Part shown: positions 55,348 to 64,000 of the stretch, piece after piece
Layout of the letters: every line of letters starts with the position of its first letter
Position numbering within the stretch: position 1 is the first letter of the stretch
From: CAVZTX01 sp963778375
Lineage (GTDB): Bacteria > Chloroflexota > Ktedonobacteria > Ktedonobacterales > Ktedonobacteraceae
DNA length: 64,000 nucleotides
Assembly (NCBI GenBank): GCA_963778375.1
Contig: CAVZTX010000023.1
Span: 124,001-188,000, forward strand
Direction of reading: 5' to 3'
Notes under the pieces: generated by a model
The model's input: the letters and a program-made list of their open reading frames with translations, nothing else
Database searches by the model: none
What the model was told of the DNA's origin: nothing
Translations under genes and position numbers: made by a program

Positions 55348-57939
55348 TTAGGGAAGTGGGGGCGCGGCCTCAGGAGCAGGAAGTTCGAGCGTATAGTGAT
55401 ACTCCGTCGTTTGTAGAGGTTCTTCTGAATCCTCAGGACACCACCAGAGCCGCTGCGTCACCTCTTTGCACCCCGCTGTCCATTGAAAGCTAATCTCGCC
55501 AATATTATTGTATCCGACAATCATCTGGCCAGCTTTCCAGCGATGCATCCGACCAACATTGTGCAGTATGGCTGCTACCAGTCTATTCCTCCGCTTCTCC
55601 AACTTGCGCTCTATCACATTCGTCCCATGTATCGCTCCGTGGGTCAAGCTCCGCACTGGTTGCACAAGAGCAAGTTGTGTTTGTTCAACCTTTCTTGTTT
55701 TATGTAGCAATATCCTTCGAAGCCTGTCTATACTCGCCTCCAGCAAGGTAATACCTCCCAGAGCGGGGCGTATCAGCCTGATGATGCCGGTAAAAAATCT
55801 CGTTCGAGGAGATATCCTCTTTATAGGCAGAGTACGAGCGCGCGTATTGCGTAGGTAGTGTAATCGGTAGATGCGATCGGGTGGAAACGCCTTGAAGGCC
55901 CCTTTCAACCATCCATGTGCTGGCAGTATGATCTCGTAAGGAGACCTGCGTGCAGCTATCAGCCTGGGTATCGACCACCAGAACAGGTAGAGCCGTTTCC
56001 GAATAAGAGTAAGTACAGCCTTGAGGATACGCATATTGTCAGCATTGATATCCCAGGCAAAGAAATCCAGGGTAGGTGTCTCTTCTCGCCGTAATAAGTG
56101 GATAAGCCATGGGTAGACGGAAGCAAGCACCGCTATATGGGAACCCGAATCTTCATTATGCAAAGGACTGGACGTGTAATTCACAAATATGGCCGTGGCC
56201 TTGGTATGCGCATTCCAGTACTCTAAACTCGATCCAAAGGCATAATGGACATCTCCTGAGAGGAACACCACACGCTGCAAGGCGCTCAGCATCTTGAGGA
56301 AGTTTTGAAAGGTGCCCCATTCCAAAGCCCAGGCCTCGCAATCGTATGTATAGTTATCCTGAATGCGCCAGCGACTCCAAAACTGTATCGACTCAACGAA
56401 ATCCACTCCGAGCACAGGTGTTGCCGAGACGATAATCGTCACATCTACATTCTCCTGGACAACAGAAGTGATTTGTGCGTGCATTGCTTTCGGTGACAAC
56501 AGCCCGGGAAATTCGCCAGGGGAGCGATAGAGGCGTTGCGTGCGTGTATCCATTACAATGACCTGGTAACGGGGGCCGCTATAGGTATAGTGCCAATGCA
56601 AGGCTTGCTCCGAGCGCTGAAGTTCACCCTTTCCATCGAAGGAAGTCGGCATGCCAATAATTTCTTCTATGATCTTTGTCCGATAGTCGTCTTCATCTCC
56701 ACGCCAGGCATCCAGAGCTTGAAAGAAGTCCTGAGCATTCTTCTGAGCAAACTGCTCTGGCGTATTTCCCCAGGCCTGGAACAGAGCATACGTCAGGAGC
56801 GCATTGCGTATCACTCTCTGCCCTAATAGACTCGCCAGGACGTGGTGACACCATAATCCATCAAGATACCAGTCATCGGTCACCTCGTGGTCATCGCAGA
56901 TGGTATAGGTAGCGATATTCGCCAAAGCACGACGCACCTGTAGCAGTGTAGACCGGAATTCCTCCAATCTCTCTCGGTTATCGTTATACTGTGTTTCGAA
57001 CTTCTCAAGGTCTTCAGGCTTAGGACGTGCCAGAGGATAGGCTTGCCAGATTTCCTCGGCGCTTGGCAATTCATTGGGCCACAGAACGTCAGACCAGGCG
57101 AAAAGATACATAGCAGCATATTCAGCCAGGCTCAACAAGTGATTTTGCGGTGTAGAAGTCGTGAACATGGTTTTGTTTCGTACGACTCCACTGCGTTCTC
57201 CTGGACCCAGCACGTGAGCAGGCGCATTGACGAGCGGAAGCACTTCTTCAGCATTGCCCGCGAGTAAAAAATGACCGGCATCTATGAGCGCAAACAAGAG
57301 CGATCCGGATACATCGTCGGCATAAATTTGATCCCCAGTGAGAAAGAGTTGCTGAGGGCGATTCGTTCTCGACGAGGTTGATGTTTCCAGAACCGTGTCA
57401 AGGGCTGGTAACATATCCTTGCCGATGCCATGGGGTTTGCGGCAAGAACCATGCATAATCCTGAGTTGGTTCACATCCCCTGCTGGAAGAACGAAACTGG
57501 GAAGTGGATGCTCTGCATAAACCAGGCAATGGAGTGCATCGGCAACTGAGGGATCTATATTGAGAATACCGGGAGTACCCAGGTGAGAAGCGGTCTCTGG
57601 AGCAGAAGTTTTCGCCGAAGTGTCCTGGCCGTCAGACTGAAAGAACAAATTGTAGTAGTAGAGCTGACCCCAGGCCAATCTCTCCTGCTCATCTGTGACA
57701 CGCGCTGTAACGGCCACAATATGCAGGTGATCACCGATGCGAACTGTATGGCATGTTCCCTCAAATTGCTGAACAAGCTCTCCCACTTCGTCGCTTCTAT
57801 ATATGCGCAGTGTGACCCGTTGAGGCACTTTCAATGCAAGCCATACCGTAACCGCGCGAGGCTCGGTACGGCGCAGTATAGGACCTGCCAGAATGAGTGG
57901 TAGCGACGAGAATCGCTCTGCTAATGGTGTCCAGGGCAA
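55348..57939 (-). CDS. PhoD-like metallophosphatase, large
   Basis: 863 residues. An N-terminal beta domain (LAGPILRRTEPRAVTVWLAL) precedes a PhoD-type metallophosphatase core: RIMHGSCRKP, LFLTGDQIYADDVSGSL, YTICDDHEVTDDWYLDG, VIVMDTRTQR and VVFLSGDVHYAFGSSLEYW, which supply the metal ligands. The C-terminal 200 residues are basic and helical with no clear family. No Tat signal is seen, so it is probably cytoplasmic, unlike Bacillus PhoD. The start is a TTG at 57939, since upstream ATGs run into stops. The substrate is unknown. Confidence 0.83.
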   Translation of the reverse strand: MPWTPLAERFSSLPLILAGPILRRTEPRAVTVWLALKVPQRVTLRIYRSDEVGELVQQFEGTCHTVRIGDHLHIVAVTARVTDEQERLAWGQLYYYNLFFQSDGQDTSAKTSAPETASHLGTPGILNIDPSVADALHCLVYAEHPLPSFVLPAGDVNQLRIMHGSCRKPHGIGKDMLPALDTVLETSTSSRTNRPQQLFLTGDQIYADDVSGSLLFALIDAGHFLLAGNAEEVLPLVNAPAHVLGPGERSGVVRNKTMFTTSTPQNHLLSLAEYAAMYLFAWSDVLWPNELPSAEEIWQAYPLARPKPEDLEKFETQYNDNRERLEEFRSTLLQVRRALANIATYTICDDHEVTDDWYLDGLWCHHVLASLLGQRVIRNALLTYALFQAWGNTPEQFAQKNAQDFFQALDAWRGDEDDYRTKIIEEIIGMPTSFDGKGELQRSEQALHWHYTYSGPRYQVIVMDTRTQRLYRSPGEFPGLLSPKAMHAQITSVVQENVDVTIIVSATPVLGVDFVESIQFWSRWRIQDNYTYDCEAWALEWGTFQNFLKMLSALQRVVFLSGDVHYAFGSSLEYWNAHTKATAIFVNYTSSPLHNEDSGSHIAVLASVYPWLIHLLRREETPTLDFFAWDINADNMRILKAVLTLIRKRLYLFWWSIPRLIAARRSPYEIILPAHGWLKGAFKAFPPDRIYRLHYLRNTRARTLPIKRISPRTRFFTGIIRLIRPALGGITLLEASIDRLRRILLHKTRKVEQTQLALVQPVRSLTHGAIHGTNVIERKLEKRRNRLVAAILHNVGRMHRWKAGQMIVGYNNIGEISFQWTAGCKEVTQRLWWCPEDSEEPLQTTEYHYTLELPAPEAAPPLP

Positions 57940-58177
57940 TCTACTACTCCATATCCCGCTTGTAAAATATTTAGAAACCTTGCTTGAGGCTACTGATTGT
58001 GTTTGAATATAGCAGAAGAGAGATACTCATGTGTTTTCAATACCCTTCTCTTCTGATTCTTTCCTTATTTTCCAGGCATAATTATATCAGGTGCTCCACA
58101 ACTTGAGGAAGGGCAGACGCAAGGGTCGCCCCAGACGCTCCTCTGTTTGCATAAAAGGGACGACTGAAAGGCCGACA

Positions 58178-59563
58178 ATGATGTATGAATTACATGGTTT
58201 GTTACAAGGAGAGCGAGACACCAGAACATTAGCAGATCGCCGTGCCGCGGGCAAAGAACTCCGCAACCAGGTACCGCGTTCCAGCCATGCCGGGTGGACT
58301 CCGGCTGCCAATCGCCCTGATCCACTAAGCCTGCTGGAGGAACAGAACCGCTCTCGTTTGCCACATCTCGTGCCGCTTCGCTACGCACGCATGAGCATCT
58401 CGCCTTTTACCTTTCTACGTGGGTCGGCCATCGTCATGGCCGAAGACCTCGCCACAACTCCCGTTACTGGTATCCAGGTGCAGATTTGTGGCGATGCACA
58501 CCTCAACAACTTCGGCATCTATGCCACGCCGGAACGCAACCAGGTCTTCGATGTCAATGACTTTGACGAAACCCTGCCGGGTCCCTGGGAATGGGATCTC
58601 AAGCGCTTTGCCGCTGGCATCGTGGTTGCCGGTCGGACTAACCGCTTTCCTGCAGCAATAAATCGACGAGCTGTATTGAGCGGCATCCAGTCGTATCGTG
58701 AGCACATGTGGAAGTACAGCGAAATGAGCCATATTAACGTATGGTACTCCCGTATCGACTATGAAAGCTCACTCCAATTCGTGCGCCGCGCCTTTCGTTG
58801 GTATATCGAGAAACAGGCAGAAAAATCACGCCAGCGCTCAAGCCTGCAGGCGCTTACCAAACTCACGATACAAGTCGATGGTCAGCACCACATCAAGGAT
58901 GATCCTCCGCTGATCGTGCACCTTGAAGACGAATCGCTTACGGAACAATTGAAAGGACTGGTAGAGGCATACCGGCCAACAATTCAGGAGGATCGACGGG
59001 TGCTGCTCAGCAAGTACCACTGCGTCGATCTTGCTCAGAAAGTGGTTGGTGTAGGTAGCGTCGGTACGCGTTGTTACGTTGCCCTTTTGCTTGGAAACGA
59101 CAGCAACGACCCACTCCTCTTGCAAATTAAGGAAGCGCAGGCATCGGTACTCGAACGTCATCTTAGCCCAAGTATCTATCCAAATCATGCCCAACGAGTC
59201 GTAAGTGGCCAGCGTCTCATGCAGGCAGCCAGCGACCTGTTTCTTGGTTGGACACGGCTAGGTTCCACCGACTACTATATACGCCAATTCCGCGACATGA
59301 AGTTGTCGGTGAACCTCGAAACCCTGATTCCAGAGGGCTTTATCGAGTACTGTCGGTTCTGTGGATGGGCGCTTGCTCGTGCGCATGCCCGTTCCGGCGA
59401 TTCTGCGCAAATCAGCGGCTACCTGGGGAGAAGCGATGTATTTGACCGAGCCATCACAACCTTTGCCGAGACATATGCGGACCAGACCGAACGCGATCAT
59501 GCCGCCCTTGTCTCCGCTATTTCGACCGATCAGGCTGTCCAACAACTGTTGCATTTAGGATGA
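58178..59563 (+). CDS. DUF2252 family protein
   Basis: 461 residues from the ATG at 58178 (GAAAGG upstream); a second ATG follows directly. It has the family pattern: LVPLRYARMSISPFTFLRGS, QICGDAHLNNFG, VFDVNDFDETLPGPWEWDLK and RFCGWALARAHARSGD. The GDAHLNNFG and DFDE segments resemble the catalytic loop and metal-binding parts of aminoglycoside-phosphotransferase-like kinases, so a small-molecule kinase role is possible but unproven. It is divergent from the PhoD-like gene. Confidence 0.87.
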   Translation: MMYELHGLLQGERDTRTLADRRAAGKELRNQVPRSSHAGWTPAANRPDPLSLLEEQNRSRLPHLVPLRYARMSISPFTFLRGSAIVMAEDLATTPVTGIQVQICGDAHLNNFGIYATPERNQVFDVNDFDETLPGPWEWDLKRFAAGIVVAGRTNRFPAAINRRAVLSGIQSYREHMWKYSEMSHINVWYSRIDYESSLQFVRRAFRWYIEKQAEKSRQRSSLQALTKLTIQVDGQHHIKDDPPLIVHLEDESLTEQLKGLVEAYRPTIQEDRRVLLSKYHCVDLAQKVVGVGSVGTRCYVALLLGNDSNDPLLLQIKEAQASVLERHLSPSIYPNHAQRVVSGQRLMQAASDLFLGWTRLGSTDYYIRQFRDMKLSVNLETLIPEGFIEYCRFCGWALARAHARSGDSAQISGYLGRSDVFDRAITTFAETYADQTERDHAALVSAISTDQAVQQLLHLG

Positions 59564-59767
59564 CAGTCATCCGCGACATTTGGTCAAAGCTGACAACCAC
59601 TCATAAGGCTCTGGAGGCGGGGAGTGGATTGCGAAAGTGACAGTAGTGACGCTTGTGCTGTGAGATTCACTGATGATGAGTGGATACCAGGATCAAAGGG
59701 CTTGTCCTCGAAACGTTGACGGAGTAAAATGCCTCTTAACTACACATTCATCTTAGAAGGATACATA

Positions 59768-60232
59768 ATGGATATCTACGAAAAACGGCTCTGTGCTTAT
59801 ATGCAGGAACAGCACATCCAGGCAGAGCATCTGTCGCTCAATCAATCCTGTCATTCCGTGGCGGAAGCCGCTCTTGCTGTTCATGCAACTCCTGAAGACC
59901 TTGTCAAAAACATCTGTCTGGTGGGTACAGATAGTCATCTGATCACAGCTATTGTGAAAGGAGAAGATAGAGTAAGTACCTCACGCATAGCCAAAATCCT
60001 TGAAAGGGATGCGCTACGTCTTGCGACGCCAGCGGAAATCCTTGAAAAAACAGGCTATCCTTGTGGAGGAACTCCCTCCTTCGGCTATCAAGCGACATTT
60101 CTCATCGATCAAAAGGTGATGGAGCGAGAGACCGTGTTCACAGGAGGCGGGAGCGAAACCGCATTGGTCAAGATCCGTACCGAGGAGCTAGTTCGTGCCA
60201 ATCAAGGTAGCATCGTGCGCATCCGTAAGTAA
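59768..60232 (+). CDS. YbaK/ProX-type aminoacyl-tRNA deacylase domain protein
   Basis: 154 residues from the ATG at 59768 (GAAGGA upstream). It is a single YbaK/INS domain: CHSVAEAALAVHATPEDLVK, NICLVGTDSHLITAIVKGED and GYPCGGTPSFGYQATFLIDQ (with GGTPSFG as the conserved glycine loop), ending VFTGGGSETALVKI. These enzymes remove wrongly attached amino acids from tRNA (Cys-tRNA-Pro and similar). The exact specificity is not clear. Confidence 0.87.
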   Translation: MDIYEKRLCAYMQEQHIQAEHLSLNQSCHSVAEAALAVHATPEDLVKNICLVGTDSHLITAIVKGEDRVSTSRIAKILERDALRLATPAEILEKTGYPCGGTPSFGYQATFLIDQKVMERETVFTGGGSETALVKIRTEELVRANQGSIVRIRK

Positions 60233-60239
60233 ACCGTGC

Positions 60240-61691
60240 TCACTTGGATACATTTCCGATTAAATCCTGACCCTTTACACGCATATAGACTACGCTGCAT
60301 AAGGAGATGAGTCCCATCACGACTGAGAAGACCATCAATCCATAGAAACCGCCCAGGTCTACGCTCAACCCACCCAGTGCCGCACCGATCAATTGCCCAA
60401 CACCCATTACGACTGAGTACAGACCCATCATCGCTCCTCGTTTGCCTGGCAGCAGTTCCGCGATTACCCCCATATGGTTCAGTGAAGCCGGGGTAAAGCC
60501 ACTTAATAGCAGAACTCCGAGTGCCACTAGGGGGAGCAGCAACAGCAATACTGGCTGTGGGCTGGCAAACACCCGTGCCGGGTTCTCGCCCAGACCATTG
60601 ATCAAGGTCAAGGCTACAATACTGATACTCAATCCGCCCAGACCGATGAGCATCACCGTTGTTCGACGCAGGTGCGGTAAGACCAGCAGCCACAGTCCCA
60701 TACCTCCCAGGAAGAGAAAGCCAAAGCCACCAAATAGCAACGACGCAGCTCCGTGGCTAAATCCACCATAGAGCAATTGCCCCGGATGGCGTATATGCGC
60801 CGCCGGCCCTGGGTAGGTCAGTATAATGGTACATAAAGTGAGCCATGCTCCTACCAGCGTATTGATTGACAGCCAGGCTGGAAGAAAGGTCAAGATGCCT
60901 TTGTAGCGAATGATGGAAAGGCTTGCAAGCAGCGAACGAGGCGCATTACCCTGTGCCTGCCGTTGTGTACTCTCCTTCAAAAAGCAGGCGATCAATATGC
61001 CGTTGATACCATGCAGTGCAACCACTACCAAAAACCCCCATGTTCCCATCAGGCTGCTGACTTCTCCACCAAAGGGAACGGCTAGCGCCAATCCCGCAAC
61101 GGTGGCAACTTCAAAAGCGGTCAGCACTCGTGCCCGTGCTTTGTCTGAACCCCTGACAGTCTCGGTAATGTAGCTCAGGCTTGTAGGCGTATTGAGGGCA
61201 GTCGCGGCTCCCTCAAATAAGCGGCCAACCAGCACCATCAACAATAAGACCAGCAGGTGAATATCAAATGGAGTGTTTTGAGGATGGGGAAAAAGCAGCG
61301 TAGCAATTAGAAAGAAAAGGGCGGCGCCACTCGCCAATAAAGGTGCAGAGAGCAGAAAAGGTTTACGGCCCAGGCGGTCTGAAAGACCTCCCACCATAGG
61401 AGCGAGCAATAGCTCACTGATATAGAATGCCTCGAGTACAACCGCAACCACAGCAGCCGATGAGAAGTGCTCGCCCAAGTAGAAGCCGAGCAGCACAAAA
61501 CTGGTGCGACTCGCAACCCGTAACAACAACGTGGAAAGAATAGCAACACGGATGGAGCCACTATTCGTTGCCGGATGCACTTCAAGCTTGCCCGTTCGCT
61601 TGTCAGGGCGTTGCTCCTGTCCGGAAAGCTGACGAAATATTGGATGATCTCTTTGAGATACTTCACTATCGAGAATAAGCGTCTGAGTCAT
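60240..61691 (-). CDS. MFS transporter
   Basis: 483 residues with about 12 membrane helices. The loop 2-3 signature is GGLSDRLGRKPFLLSAPLL, and SLSYITETVRGSDKARARVL lies in the middle of the N-half. A 40-residue polar N-terminus (QRDHPIFRQLSGQEQRPDKR) precedes helix 1. A hydrophilic loop follows helix 6 (KESTQRQAQGNAPRS). The substrate is unknown. It converges with ybaK, 7 bp apart. A pair of direct repeats, CGTTACG-ACAC-CGTTACG, lies 112 bp upstream of the start. Confidence 0.85.
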   Translation of the reverse strand: MTQTLILDSEVSQRDHPIFRQLSGQEQRPDKRTGKLEVHPATNSGSIRVAILSTLLLRVASRTSFVLLGFYLGEHFSSAAVVAVVLEAFYISELLLAPMVGGLSDRLGRKPFLLSAPLLASGAALFFLIATLLFPHPQNTPFDIHLLVLLLMVLVGRLFEGAATALNTPTSLSYITETVRGSDKARARVLTAFEVATVAGLALAVPFGGEVSSLMGTWGFLVVVALHGINGILIACFLKESTQRQAQGNAPRSLLASLSIIRYKGILTFLPAWLSINTLVGAWLTLCTIILTYPGPAAHIRHPGQLLYGGFSHGAASLLFGGFGFLFLGGMGLWLLVLPHLRRTTVMLIGLGGLSISIVALTLINGLGENPARVFASPQPVLLLLLPLVALGVLLLSGFTPASLNHMGVIAELLPGKRGAMMGLYSVVMGVGQLIGAALGGLSVDLGGFYGLMVFSVVMGLISLCSVVYMRVKGQDLIGNVSK

Positions 61692-61802
61692 ATCTATTTC
61701 CCATTCATATGTCCTGTATCCAATACGTTTTCAGAGGTTGCTTTTACAGCATAGGTAATAAGCACTTCTAAGCTCCATCATACACATCGACCGTCCCAAA
61801 AT

Positions 61803-61820
61803 CGTTACGACACCGTTACG
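61803..61820. promoter_or_regulatory. Direct-repeat pair CGTTACG-N4-CGTTACG
   Basis: Two perfect 7-bp repeats with a 4-bp spacer (ACAC) lie in the promoter region of the minus-strand MFS gene. On that strand a TATGAT -10-like box follows 20 bp later. The 11-bp period fits an OmpR-family operator, with a sequence different from the TGTGA arrays. Confidence 0.4.
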
Positions 61821-61930
61821 AAGTCCTGGCATTTCAAGCATAATAGATCAAAGTGGAGCATACAATAAAGGATGTCACGGAGAAACTGTGAACTCAGACC
61901 ACATATGGCTATTGCAGGATTTCCTCAACG

Positions 61931-63800
61931 TTACATCTGCTCATGCATCCAGATACGCATGGCTGATGTCCCACGATTGCACCAGAGGTAGTAAGGAATT
62001 GCCGTGAGTTTTGTAGGGTAGATTGCAGGGCTTTGGGGACGATATAACCCGTTCTCCCATGCAGAGGTATCAAGAGCCGATGCTTCCGTAGTCAATGTAA
62101 CAACGCCTCCGAACAGATTGGGATCAAAGGCATCGCTTATCGGGGATGAACGCGGAAGGAAGAGCCTATGTAGAGGGATATCGTTGTCTGTACTCTCAAA
62201 ACAGTAGACGAGGGGTCCACGCTGCAAGGCTACAAGCCCATCATCAGCTAATATATCAGGGTGAGCATACATGCGGGCGACCGGCATAGGCAGCCGCAAA
62301 GAAATGGTGTCCGATTGACTTCCATGTTCGTTCTAGCCTGACATAGCCGTTCTCGCTCATTGCCGTGATATCAACCGGCTCATTATTCACGAACAATGTT
62401 GGCTCAGAGCACCAGCCAGGAATGCGCAGTCGAATTGCAAATGAGGTGGGTTGCTCTAATTCCAAAGTAAGCTTGACATGCTCATCCCAGGGATAGCGCG
62501 TTTCCTGTCTGAGTGTTACCTGTTGACCGTGAATGTGCAATTGAACGGTGCTCTGTACATACAAATGCACAGCAACCTCTTGCTCATTTTGAGCATAGAT
62601 ATACTGACCAAGCGATGCCAACAGACGTGTAATGTTTGTTGGACAGCAGGCGCAGTCAAACCATTCCTGGCGGGCTATATTCCCGGAACTGGCGAGAGGA
62701 TTGACGTAGAAAAAGGTTGTACCATCCTGAGAAACACTGCTCAGGACGCCATTATAGAGCGTTCGCTCCATTACATCTGCATATTGGGCGTCGCACTCCA
62801 ACTGTAACATGCGATGGCTCCAAAGTACGAGTCCGATACCCGCACACGTCTCTGCATATGCCGTCTCATTTGGTAGATCGTAGTCAGAGGAAAAGCCTTC
62901 GTTATACATAGATGACCCAATCCCACCCGTTATAAACATGCGTTTTGATTGCAAGTGGTTCCAGAGATGCTTACACGCCGAGAGTAAGGTTTCATCTTGT
63001 GTTTCGTAGGCAAGGTCTGCCATGGCGCTATACAGGTACATTGCACGCACAGCGTGACCCACAACTTCTGTCTGCTCACGGACAGGAAGATGTGCCTGGT
63101 GGTATTCTCTCCCTAATCTATGATGGTCAGGAGCTTCCTCTGTATCAAAGTAACAGGGTGACTGCCCGCGTTCCTCAATAAAATACTGGCTCAGTCGCAA
63201 ATAGCGTGTGTTGCCTGTGAGACGATATAGCTTGATGAGGGCAAGCTCAATCTCTTCATGACCGCAGTATCCTCGCCTTTTTCCCCGCTCTGTACCAAAC
63301 ACAGTATCGATATAATCAGCGTACTGGAGTACTACATTCAGAAGCGTAGATTTGCCCGTTGCCTGAAAGTGAGCCACCCCTGCTTCGATCATATGTCCTG
63401 CACAATACAGTTCATGCCCATGCCGTAAATTTGTCCAGCGTTTGTCCGGCTCAACAACGGTGTAATGAGGATTTAGATAGCCATCTCGCTGCTGGGCAGA
63501 GGCAATAAGTGCGATGACCCTATCGAGCAAGGTATCAAGTGCTGGACTCGGAAATACTGCCAGGCTATAACTGGCCGCTTCTATCCACTTTGCCACATCC
63601 GAGTCCCAGAATTGATGCGGGGCTTTCGCCATTCCAGGTTTCCACTGTAACCGATAGGCATCAATACGACCACTTTCTTTGCACATGTTAAAAATATGCA
63701 GCATCGTCTCTTCTCAATTGATGCGTAGGCGTGGTGCCCAGAATGCGTCATCGATTGTTACTTGGGAGAATGGTATAGGATGAAAGAAATGCGTATACAT
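61931..63800 (-). pseudogene. GH127 beta-L-arabinofuranosidase gene with one stop codon and one frameshift
   Basis: The ATG at 63800 opens MYTHFFHPIPFSQVTIDDAF and WAPRLRIN, then TGA (63716-63714), then EETMLHIFNMCKESGRIDAY in the same frame, so a CGA-to-TGA change is likely. The body keeps the zinc/catalytic residues of GH127 in AYAETCAGIGLVLWSHRML and DCACCPTNITRLLASLG. Near 62320 one extra base breaks the frame. The rest (SDTISLRLPMPVARMYAHPD and LVALQRGPLVYCFE) continues in the next frame to 61931. The family releases arabinofuranose from plant glycans. Two lesions suggest a recent pseudogene. Confidence 0.82.
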
Positions 63801-64000
63801 GGCAACTGTTATTTACTAACTTATACCCTGGTTGGTATTTTCCTATTAGATTGAAGTGGAAGCTTGATTTGTGGTGAAATCAAGCTATCTTTAATTTCAA
63901 ATATTTTTCCCCACCTCATGATCTTCACATTATTATATGCCATCTTACCTTCCATGAAAACTGTAACACCTGCACGACGGCTCACCGACCATAGAGTCTG
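63801..64000. other. Upstream end of the window, no gene seen
   Basis: AT-rich sequence upstream of the GH127 gene. It may hold that gene's promoter. I see no reading frame or repeat I can support. Confidence 0.4.

Overview
The window looks like chromosomal DNA from a soil-type Chloroflexota bacterium, most likely class Ktedonobacteria. This is inferred from the gene mix: GAF/PAS sensor kinases, a BACON/Kelch protein kinase, Uma2 proteins, a TIR-TPR-WD40 gene, an intein-split gyrA, two ECF sigma operons, and dispersed GTAGGGGC-type hairpin repeats. GC content is moderate and no plasmid, phage or conjugation genes were seen.

Region 1 (1-14.0 kb) is a redox/stress block. It holds a KdpD-like membrane histidine kinase, a divergent soluble histidine kinase with an OmpR-family regulator, a two-domain multicopper oxidase, a tandem universal stress protein, an SDR oxidoreductase preceded by a broken second Usp, and a one-chain pyruvate:ferredoxin oxidoreductase with its dihydroorotate-dehydrogenase-like partner. 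Three promoters here (2829-2894, 5280-5356, 9074-9139) share an array of 7-bp TGTGA repeats: two pairs with 11-bp spacing, the pairs 20-21 bp apart, and a -10 box 10-11 bp past the last repeat. This is Pho-box-like geometry and suggests an undescribed local regulon of the adjacent response regulator, covering the kinase-regulator operon itself, the oxidase and PFOR.

Region 2 (14-28.3 kb) holds a YgiT zinc-finger remnant, a frameshifted ABC-F gene with a methyltransferase, a flavin monooxygenase facing a WYL regulator across a palindromic operator, chrA, hisS behind a T-box-like leader, a GT39-type membrane glycosyltransferase, a receptor-like kinase whose HRD aspartate is Asn, and a Uma2 protein.

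Region 3 (28.4-43.8 kb) is mostly housekeeping: gyrA with a 440-residue intein at the catalytic tyrosine, a PH/PASTA membrane protein, an RNA uracil methyltransferase, an ECF sigma/anti-sigma/membrane operon, a second ECF sigma gene with a small partner, an MFS exporter behind a 7-codon leader ORF, an orphan pro-kumamolisin propeptide, and a murA homologue.

Region 4 (43.8-53.1 kb) is accessory and decaying: a 134-bp inverted-repeat element, a multiply frameshifted TIR-TPR-coiled-coil-WD40 gene, a Uma2 protein, tRNA-Leu(UAA), and an aromatic-acid cluster. In that cluster pobA, pcaC, pcaH, pcaG and pcaB are intact. A CYP199-like P450, pcaI and pcaD survive only as shortened remnants, and the P450 and pcaD keep both ends around an internal deletion. 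A strong promoter with GTTC/GAAC operators lies in front.

Region 5 (53.1-64 kb) holds an Eis-like acetyltransferase, a histidine phosphatase, a PhoD-like phosphatase, a DUF2252 protein, a YbaK deacylase, an MFS transporter, and a GH127 arabinofuranosidase gene broken by one stop codon and one frameshift.
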